A DNA stretch of 37,913 nt from Candidatus Scatomonas merdavium. GTDB taxonomy: Bacteria; Bacillota; Clostridia; Lachnospirales; Lachnospiraceae. The translations under genes were made by a program, and so were the position numbers. Below are positions 32,666-37,913 of this stretch, in pieces (position 1 is the stretch's first letter; each line of letters opens with the position of its first letter). Under the pieces are notes generated by a model. The model was not told where the DNA came from. It saw only the letters and a list, made by a program, of their open reading frames with translations, and did no database searches. Location: the NCBI GenBank assembly GCA_018716575.1, contig DVJR01000040.1, forward strand, positions 1-37,913, given 5' to 3'.

Positions 32666-34572
32666 ATCTGCAATACCTCCTCGCCCGCATGCACCGTTCC
32701 GGTTTTCACAGGCTCTACATGTTCAAAATCATCACTGTTGCTTACAATTACGGGCGTCGTAATATCATACCCCGCCTTCTGAATTGCCGGAATATCAAAC
32801 TCCAGCATCAGCTGTCCCTTCTTTACGGTATCTCCCGCCGAAACATAAGCCGTATAATGCTGACCGTTCAGTTCCACCGTATTGATTCCCACATGAATCA
32901 GAAGTTCCAGCCCGTCCTCTGACATCAGCCCTATGGCATGCTTTGTCTCAAATACCGCGCCCACCGTTCCGTCAAACGGTGCTGTTATCCTGCCTTCCGA
33001 GGGCACCACCGCCACTCCTTTTCCCAGAATTTCTCCCGCGAAGGTAGCGTCATTGACTTCCGAAAGGGGAATAATCTCGCCGGAAGCCGGGGCGCAGACG
33101 ATCTTTCTGGCTGCAGAGGTCTGCTTCACTTCCGCCGGTACATCACTTTCAGGCGCTGCGACTCCTGTCTCGTCAAGACTGCCACTGACATTTTGCTCCG
33201 CCGGTGCCTCCTTATACATGATCCAGGAAAGAGCAAAGGCTACTGCAGCGGATACAGCCATCACCAGCGCATAGGTACCGATAAACTGAGTGGTAATCAG
33301 GAAACCGAAAACGCCCGTAATTCCGTAAGCCGTCGCCCCCACTCCAAACAGCCCTGCTATCAGCCCGCCGCAGGCGCCGCCGATACAGCCCGCCACAAAC
33401 GGCCTCATGTAGCGGATATTCACGCCGAAAATCGCCGGTTCTGTAATTCCCAGAAATGCTGAAAGGGATGCGGGAAGCGCCATGGATTTAGTCTTTTTAT
33501 TCTTTGTTTTTAAGGCCAGCGCCAGAGCTGCTGCTCCCTGTCCCACATTGGCCGCCGTAGCGATGGGCATCCAGATGTTCAGGCCGCCTGCGCTCAGCAG
33601 TCCTGCTTCAATGGCGTTATACATATGATGAACGCCGGCAACCACGGTAATGGCATAGACTCCTCCGATAATCAGCCCTCCCAGCCCGAACGGGAGACCG
33701 ATCAGCATCCTTGCTCCGCTCAGCACCCAGTTTTCCACGGTCGAAAATACGGGGCCGATTACTGTCAGCGTCACATATCCGGTAACCATAACCGTAACCA
33801 GAGGCGTCACGAACAGGTCGATAATCTCCGGGACAATTTTATGCAGTTTTTTCTCCAGAAAGCTCATAAGCCATACGGCGATAATCACCGGAATAACGTG
33901 TCCCTGATATCCCACCAGGTTAATGTCATAGAGGCCGAACCAGGCGGATGCCGTCGGTATCTCCGCCGCGTTCATTCCTGCCACAGACCATGCGTTGATC
34001 AGATCGGGATGAATCATAATCATGCCGATGACCGCTCCAAGAAACAGATTGCCTCCAAAAGCCTTTGCTGCGCTGACGGCAATCAGCACCGGCAGGAATG
34101 TAAAAGCCGTATTGCTGAACAGATGAAAAATCTGATACGTCCCGGATTCTGCCATAGACGGCCAGAGGTTGCAAAGTCCCTCCAGAAGGCCCATCAGAAG
34201 GCCGCTGGCCACGATAGCCGGAATAATGGGAACAAATATGTCTCCCAGCGTCTTGATTGCCCGCAGGAACAGATTCTGCTTTGACGCTGCCGCCTGCTTG
34301 ACATCCTCTTTGCTTCCCGCCTGAATACCTGCCATTCTGACAAACTCATCAAAAACCTTGTTGACCGTTCCTGTGCCGAAAATAATCTGAATCTGTCCGG
34401 CGGCTTCAAATACGCCCTTTACACCTTCCACTTCCTCCAACGCCGCCTTGCTGCACCTGGAATTGTCCGCAATCACCAGCCTGAGCCTTGTGGCGCAGTG
34501 CGCTGCCGATACGATGTTGGAAGCGCCGCCGATGCTCTCCAGCACGCCCTTTGCTGCATTCCTGTAATCCAT
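32659..34572 (-). CDS. PTS sucrose/beta-fructoside transporter subunit IIBCA
   Basis: The 637-aa fused permease imports and phosphorylates the sugar. The order is IIB (about 1-80, phospho-Cys26 in AAHCATRLRL), IIC membrane domain (about 105-445, about ten helices), linker, and a C-terminal IIA of the glucose type (about 480-637) with phospho-His560 in LLIHVGINT. The domain order and the adjacent GH32 gene favour sucrose. AAGGAGAAGGAAC precedes the ATG. It is the first gene after the operator-controlled promoter and its stop overlaps the GH32 start. Because IIA is fused, only enzyme I and HPr are needed. Confidence 0.94.
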   Translation of the reverse strand: MDYRNAAKGVLESIGGASNIVSAAHCATRLRLVIADNSRCSKAALEEVEGVKGVFEAAGQIQIIFGTGTVNKVFDEFVRMAGIQAGSKEDVKQAAASKQNLFLRAIKTLGDIFVPIIPAIVASGLLMGLLEGLCNLWPSMAESGTYQIFHLFSNTAFTFLPVLIAVSAAKAFGGNLFLGAVIGMIMIHPDLINAWSVAGMNAAEIPTASAWFGLYDINLVGYQGHVIPVIIAVWLMSFLEKKLHKIVPEIIDLFVTPLVTVMVTGYVTLTVIGPVFSTVENWVLSGARMLIGLPFGLGGLIIGGVYAITVVAGVHHMYNAIEAGLLSAGGLNIWMPIATAANVGQGAAALALALKTKNKKTKSMALPASLSAFLGITEPAIFGVNIRYMRPFVAGCIGGACGGLIAGLFGVGATAYGITGVFGFLITTQFIGTYALVMAVSAAVAFALSWIMYKEAPAEQNVSGSLDETGVAAPESDVPAEVKQTSAARKIVCAPASGEIIPLSEVNDATFAGEILGKGVAVVPSEGRITAPFDGTVGAVFETKHAIGLMSEDGLELLIHVGINTVELNGQHYTAYVSAGDTVKKGQLMLEFDIPAIQKAGYDITTPVIVSNSDDFEHVEPVKTGTVHAGEEVLQIW

Positions 34573-34602
34573 GTTCCTTCTCCTTCCTGATTATGATATT
34601 GT

Positions 34603-34667
34603 TTCCACATGAAGTTATTCCCATTTTCCGTGCCTTTTACTGTTTTTTTCGTTCTATTCATGTGGAA
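34603..34667 (-). promoter_or_regulatory. 11-bp leader hairpin upstream of the sucrose PTS gene
   Basis: Perfect inverted repeat TTCCACATGAA/TTCATGTGGAA (34603-34613 and 34657-34667) with a 43-base A-rich loop in the PTS mRNA leader. No terminator follows it, so it is not a classical SacY/LicT antitermination site. It could stabilise the mRNA or be a second protein-binding site. Confidence 0.55.
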
Positions 34668-34680
34668 TCTCTGTTATTTT

Positions 34681-34698
34681 TATGAGATCGTTCTCATA
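34681..34698. promoter_or_regulatory. LacI-family operator of the sucrose operon
   Basis: TATGAGA-TCGT-TCTCATA: 7-bp perfect arms around a CG-centred core, the usual shape of LacI-family sites. It begins 10 bases downstream of the -10, so occupancy would block transcription of the PTS gene. Confidence 0.8.
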
Positions 34699-34708
34699 TG
34701 TTGGCTTT

Positions 34709-34737
34709 ATTATAGTGCATTTCTTCTCATTTGTAAA
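34709..34737 (-). promoter_or_regulatory. Sigma-A promoter of the sucrose PTS operon
   Basis: TTTACA (34732-34737) and TATAAT (34709-34714), 17 bp apart, directly upstream of the palindromic operator. Confidence 0.87.
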
Positions 34738-34762
34738 TCCTGAAGCAGCTGAATTTTTTCAT

Positions 34763-34810
34763 AAAAAACGGAGGATTTTTTTAGCAATATGCTGAAATCC
34801 TCCGTTTTTT
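34763..34810 (-). terminator. Intrinsic terminator of the LacI-type gene
   Basis: A6-CGGAGGATTT pairs with AAATCCTCCG-T6 on the minus strand, just after the regulator stop. It separates the regulator transcript from the PTS promoter. Confidence 0.95.
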
Positions 34811-34822
34811 CTCCTCCGGGCC

Positions 34823-35836
34823 TCACCGGGCCGTCGCCAGGGCTTCTCTTTCCTTCCGTATGGAATCGTTCTCTATTATTTTGTATCCCATTTTGATTTC
34901 TTTTGCCACATTTTCTTCACTGTCCAGAAGATTCAGAAGCAGACGGGCAGCCTCTTCCCCGCTGGTCTTATAATAATAATGCACCGTACAGAGGGACGGC
35001 TGGACAATCCGTGCTTTTTCTGTATCACCGATCCCCGCCACCTGCACCTCGCCCGGTACGTCAATGCCCCGGTCGCGCAGATACAGCATTGCTCCGATGG
35101 CAATATTATCCGTGGCGCAGAACAGAGAATCTGGCACGTTCTCTCTCTCAAAAATCTGCCGGGCCGCTTCATAGCCTGAATCCATCCGGAATTTTGCCTC
35201 CGCTGTCCACTCAGGCACCAGTTTCCTTCCGGCCGCCCGCAAAGCATCCTCAAATCCCTTTCGCCGCATCCGGCCGGCCGCCTGATCCCGCTGTGTTACC
35301 CCGATACAGCCGATCCTGCTGCCTGCCCGCAGCAGAAGCTCTGTCAGCTCCCTGGCCGCACGGTAGTCATCGTAATAAACGCAGGAGCACTGGCTTACCT
35401 GCTGTCCCAGAACTACAATCGGCAGCCGCATATTCTTTATGGCCTTCCGGTGCTCGCCCGTCAGTATTGTTCCGATGAGAATCACGCCATCCACCTGATT
35501 GTTTGACGCAAACATATTTAAATATTTGATCTCTTCTTTTTCATTGTTGTCCGTATTGGCCAGCAGCAATTCATAGCCGCTCCGTGACAGTACGCCGCTG
35601 ATTCCTGCCACCATCCGGCTGATGGAATCCGAATTAATTTTGGGAATTACCACTCCGATCAGCCTGGTCTTTTTTGTCCTGAGAATCTGCGCCTGAGCCG
35701 AAGGCCGATATCCTGTTTCTTCTATCACGCGCCGTATTCTCTCGCTTTTCTCCGCGCTTACATAACCGCTGTTCAGATATCGGGATACTGTTGCCCGGGA
35801 AACTCCGGCCATCCGGGCAATTTCATTAATTGTCAC
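34823..35836 (-). CDS. LacI-family transcriptional regulator (probable sucrose repressor)
   Basis: The 337-aa protein has an N-terminal helix-turn-helix (TINEIARMAGVSRATVSRYL, residues 2-21) with hinge helix, and a periplasmic-binding-protein-like sensor domain (about 60-325). I choose the GTG at 35836: AGGAGGAAG lies 7 bases before it and the HTH begins at codon 2; the long ORF reaching 36370 only extends antisense over the divergent kinase gene. It probably binds the palindrome at 34681-34698 and represses the PTS-GH32-ptsI genes until a sugar or sugar phosphate binds. Confidence 0.93.
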   Translation of the reverse strand: MTINEIARMAGVSRATVSRYLNSGYVSAEKSERIRRVIEETGYRPSAQAQILRTKKTRLIGVVIPKINSDSISRMVAGISGVLSRSGYELLLANTDNNEKEEIKYLNMFASNNQVDGVILIGTILTGEHRKAIKNMRLPIVVLGQQVSQCSCVYYDDYRAARELTELLLRAGSRIGCIGVTQRDQAAGRMRRKGFEDALRAAGRKLVPEWTAEAKFRMDSGYEAARQIFERENVPDSLFCATDNIAIGAMLYLRDRGIDVPGEVQVAGIGDTEKARIVQPSLCTVHYYYKTSGEEAARLLLNLLDSEENVAKEIKMGYKIIENDSIRKEREALATAR

Positions 35837-35882
35837 TGCTCTTCCTCCTGTCGCCGGTACGTTTTCCGGCTTTTCTGCTATT

Positions 35883-35911
35883 ACTATAGACCCTGACAGC
35901 CTGTTTGTCCA
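35883..35911 (-). promoter_or_regulatory. Candidate promoter of the LacI-type gene
   Basis: TGGACA (35906-35911) and TATAGT (35883-35888) with 17 bp between, about 45 bases before the GTG start. Confidence 0.6.
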
Positions 35912-35947
35912 CAGGTCAATTTTATTTTTCCCAAACCGGCACCGCAG

Positions 35948-35976
35948 TTGCTTTTTCTCTCTTCCCTGCCTATAAT
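35948..35976 (+). promoter_or_regulatory. Sigma-A promoter of the divergent kinase
   Basis: TTGCTT (35948-35953) and TATAAT (35971-35976) with 17 bp between, about 50 bases before the kinase ATG. Confidence 0.8.
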
Positions 35977-36025
35977 AAGACCAGGAAACCAAAACCTTCT
36001 GCTTTGGAAGAACGAGGAGAGGCTT

Positions 36026-37009
36026 ATGAAAAATACCACGTTTATTCTCATAGGCGCGGCCATCCTGGATGTGCTGGCCCGGCCGGTCGGCGCAGATGTA
36101 TTCCAGACCGGTTCCGTCCCCGCCGACACGCTCACGGTTCACACCGGCGGCGATGCCATGAACGAGGCCTGCGCCCTGGCAGCTCTCGGGGCGCAGGTGC
36201 GCCTTGTCACGCGCCTGGGCAATGATACTGCTGCAGACATGATTCTGGCCCGGTGCGGCAGTCTGGGGATAGATACTTCCTGCATAAAACGCAGTACTTC
36301 TGTCCCGACCGGCGTCAACGTCGTGCTGGTGGGGCCGGACGGGGAGCGCCACTTCATCACGTCGCCTCACGGAACGCTGCGAAAGTTTTATCCGGAAGAT
36401 ATCTCACCGGAAGCCCTTCAGGGCGGGAAATTTCTCTGCTTTGCCAGCATTTTTGTAGCCCCGCCCTTCACCGCCGGCGCCTGCGCGGCTCTTTTCCGCC
36501 AGGCGCGGGAGAATGGCCTGACCGTTTGCGCCGATATGACAAAGCGCAAAAACGGCGAAACTCTCGACGATATGCGGGAGTGTCTCTCCTGCCTGGATTA
36601 TCTGTTTCCCAACTATGAGGAAGCCTCTCTGCTGACCGGCAAAGCCGACTGGGACGACATTGCGGACGCTTTTCTGGACTGCGGCGTAGGCCATGTTATT
36701 CTGAAGGCCGGCTCCCGCGGCTGTTTCATCAAGACCCGCTCTGAGCGCTTCTGGATTCCCGCTGTCTCCGGCATATCATGCATCGATACCACCGGAGCCG
36801 GCGACACCTTTGCCGCCTGCTTTCTCTATGCCCTCGACAGGGGATTGTCCCTGGCGGACTGCGGCCGCTTTGCCAACGCCGGCGCTTCCTTCTGCATAGA
36901 AACCGTAGGCGCAGCCGGAGCCGGAAACGATCCTGACGCCATTTTGAAACGCGCCGGACTGGCCGGCAGATATCCGCCGGCCAGTCTGCAGCATAAACCG
37001 GTTGTATGA
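36026..37009 (+). CDS. PfkB-family carbohydrate kinase
   Basis: The 327-aa ATP-dependent sugar kinase shows an N-terminal FILIGAAILDVLARPVG strand, the substrate motif HTGGDAMNEACALAALGA, GNDTAADM, an adenine-binding region and the C-terminal DTTGAGDTFAACFLYAL motif with the catalytic Asp. The pattern is closer to ribokinase/PfkB generalists than to ScrK. The ATG at 36026 follows GAGGAGAGG. It is divergent from the LacI-type gene, so it may phosphorylate fructose released by GH32, but a different sugar is possible. It is followed 38 bp later by the Cys/His-rich gene. Confidence 0.9.
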   Translation: MKNTTFILIGAAILDVLARPVGADVFQTGSVPADTLTVHTGGDAMNEACALAALGAQVRLVTRLGNDTAADMILARCGSLGIDTSCIKRSTSVPTGVNVVLVGPDGERHFITSPHGTLRKFYPEDISPEALQGGKFLCFASIFVAPPFTAGACAALFRQARENGLTVCADMTKRKNGETLDDMRECLSCLDYLFPNYEEASLLTGKADWDDIADAFLDCGVGHVILKAGSRGCFIKTRSERFWIPAVSGISCIDTTGAGDTFAACFLYALDRGLSLADCGRFANAGASFCIETVGAAGAGNDPDAILKRAGLAGRYPPASLQHKPVV

Positions 37010-37047
37010 AAATACAGCAGCTTATCCTACAGGAGGACAGTTATATT

Positions 37048-37398
37048 ATGATGATTGAAAATAATCCCAAAGAGCTTGCGGCCATGCAGGAGTTCCACAA
37101 GGGGAACCGCCAGGAAGGCCTGCGGCTGCAGGAGGAATTTGCCGCGGAATTTCGGGAAGAATACAGGCACAGGGATCATTGCCCCTGTCAGAAGGCCTGC
37201 CGCTATCACGGCAACTGCAAAGAATGTGTGGCGATCCACCGGGCCCACCAGGAACATGTGCCCAACTGTATGCGGCCCATGCTGAACAGAAAGCTGAAGC
37301 TGCTGTCTGAGCTGACAGAACATACGCTGGCCCGGGAAATCGAACCGCCCAGAGAGGTGCTGCGGAAGGAATTTCAGGAGCAGAAAATGAAACAGTAG
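37048..37398 (+). CDS. Small Cys/His-rich protein (possible metal-binding)
   Basis: The 116-aa protein has a charged helical N-terminus (1-43), then a Cys/His cluster with Cys 45, 47, 51, 57, 60 and 74 and His 41, 44, 54, 64, 67 and 70 (CX3CX2HGXCX2C core), and a helical, basic/acidic C-terminus. The core resembles the C-x3-C-x2-HGxC-x2-C-x3-H pattern of short uncharacterised clostridial Cys-rich proteins (DUF6485-like), which I can only suggest. AGGAGGA sits 11 bases before the ATG at 37048. It is co-directional with the kinase. Function unknown; zinc or Fe-S binding is inference. Confidence 0.7.
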   Translation: MMIENNPKELAAMQEFHKGNRQEGLRLQEEFAAEFREEYRHRDHCPCQKACRYHGNCKECVAIHRAHQEHVPNCMRPMLNRKLKLLSELTEHTLAREIEPPREVLRKEFQEQKMKQ

Positions 37399-37532
37399 CG
37401 CAGAAGAAAACAATGGGCGCCCTGTTTACCCTCTTAAGGGAGTGCCAGCCAATAAAATAGATTTTTATCAGAAAAGCCGTGAGGGAGCCCCCTCCGGGTA
37501 TACCATTATGCCTTTAAAAGACGGACAACCAG
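37399..37532. other. Non-coding junction before the uvrB remnant
   Basis: No gene is visible. A GGGCGCCC palindrome, a CCCT/AGGG mini-hairpin and a GAGGG/CCCTC hairpin near 37481-37494 are present, none with a U-tract. GTGCCAG occurs here (about 37442), at the start of the uvrB remnant (about 37532) and right after its stop (about 37711), hinting at recombination. Confidence 0.4.
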
Positions 37533-37709
37533 TGCCAGACCCTTCTGAGCGTCACCGACTCCGGCAAAACCTTTACGATGGCGAACGTCATCCAGCAGCT
37601 GAATAAGCCGACGCTGATCATCGCCCATAACAAGACTCTGACGGCACAGCTCTACAGCGAGTTCAAAGAATTCTTCCCACACAATGCAGTGGAGTATTTT
37701 GTCTCCTAG
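37533..37709 (+). pseudogene. uvrB: uvrB N-terminal fragment (59 codons, disrupted)
   Basis: Reads [16 protein letters not shown], then [20 protein letters not shown], then HNAVEYFVS and a TAG stop. This is the UvrB segment around the Walker A motif. The usual GVTGSGKT has become SVTDSGKT (two glycines lost), a stop codon (TAA, 37515-37517) lies six codons upstream in frame, and the next codon, Tyr in intact UvrB, is TAG. Upstream sequence does not continue UvrB. So it is a translocated, decaying piece of a uvrB gene and cannot be functional. Confidence 0.92.
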
Positions 37710-37913
37710 TGTGCCAGGATTTTTAGACAGATATATGATAATTTAAAACTGATGCGTAAATTTTATCTGGTTTATTCCAAAGACTCAATTGGGGAAACGC
37801 CGTTTCCCCAATCTGAAAAACTTCCAGTTACACAGGAAGGAAGAAAATTTTACTTGAGCTGGTCTCATTATCTTATCCTTATGAGGATAAATAATGTTGA
37901 TGAACGTCATTTT
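37710..37913 (+). pseudogene. DUF1016/YhcG-type nuclease fragment, 5'-truncated, runs off the window
   Basis: Starting exactly after the uvrB-fragment stop, the same frame stays open for 68 codons to the window edge. It contains NLKLMRKFYLVYSKD, FYLSWSHYLILMRINN and VDERHF, which match the DUF1016 N-terminal region of YhcG-like PDDEXK nucleases (typical MRKFYLAYP, LSWSHYxLLMRI, DERxFY). The leading residues (FRQIYDNLK) resemble the preceding F-S-x-x-N-L segment, so the family match begins at the junction and the first part of the protein is missing. An ATG at 37752 exists without a good SD. It is AT-rich unlike its surroundings, suggesting recent transfer. The nuclease domain would lie beyond the window. 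Confidence 0.8.
37788..37812. repeat. Perfect 12-bp inverted repeat inside the DUF1016 fragment
   Basis: ATTGGGGAAACG and CGTTTCCCCAAT are separated by one base. It is in the coding frame (SIGETPFPQS) at a variable segment of the family, with no T-run after it. Confidence 0.8.

Noticed and set aside
34603-34667. SacY/LicT-type antiterminator (RAT) site
   Set aside because: No overlapping terminator hairpin or U-tract follows, and no BglG-type antiterminator gene is present.
35837-36370. N-terminal extension of the LacI-type ORF
   Set aside because: It runs antisense over the divergent kinase and both promoters. The GTG at 35836 has a strong SD and places the HTH at the N-terminus.

Overview
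The window looks like a chromosomal segment of a spore-forming, fairly GC-rich Clostridia species, most likely Lachnospiraceae. The grounds are Spo0A, ribonuclease Y, MutS2, a Gram-positive LexA (Cheo) box at recA, strong SD sequences and consensus sigma-A promoters with 17-bp spacers. Species cannot be fixed from sequence alone. Most of it is ordinary core genome; accessory character appears at the right edge and in a small microcompartment locus.

Layout. 1-187: non-coding edge with imperfect repeats. 188-3957 (-): PDZ/HtrA-like pseudoprotease, YhaM-type nuclease, RlmD-type 23S rRNA methyltransferase. 4102-8628 (+): mutS2, OmpR-type regulator and sensor kinase, closed by a hairpin that also serves the convergent strand. 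8674-15181 (-): seven close or overlapping genes (PfkB sugar kinase, DUF4080 radical SAM protein, nth, a 31-aa membrane miniprotein, VanW protein, AIR-synthase-like protein, trmL). 15408-15480 (-): tRNA-Phe with its own promoter and terminator. 15526-18761 (-): a free-standing ferredoxin-like protein, a NatAB-type ABC exporter and a Cof-type HAD phosphatase. 19029-22322 (-): recA (SOS-controlled), recX, rny. 22841-24280 (-): glgA. 24432-25220 (-): spo0A with a sigma-A promoter and an upstream 0A box. 25511-28724 (-): MoxR-type AAA+ ATPase and its VWA partner. 28841-29443 (-): two BMC shell proteins with no encapsulated enzymes. 29528-35836 (-): sucrose locus (LacI regulator, PTS IIBCA, GH32 hydrolase, PTS enzyme I). 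36026-37398 (+): divergent PfkB kinase and a Cys/His-rich small protein. 37399-37913 (+): a scar where a broken 59-codon uvrB fragment runs directly into an AT-rich, 5'-truncated DUF1016/YhcG-type nuclease gene that leaves the window.

How the parts work together. Sucrose would be imported and phosphorylated by the PTS, split by GH32, and the free fructose phosphorylated by a PfkB kinase. A palindromic operator just downstream of the PTS promoter -10 is the probable LacI target. recA/recX form a LexA-regulated pair, with rny having a second promoter abutting the recX stop.

The most unusual arrangement is BMC shell pair -> imperfect terminator -> VWA -> MoxR. No promoter is visible between the terminator and the VWA gene, so the AAA+/VWA module may depend on read-through from the shell genes. 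It recalls CbbQ/CbbO beside carboxysomes, but any functional link is inference. Second in interest is the uvrB/DUF1016 junction, which marks the edge of an accessory island.
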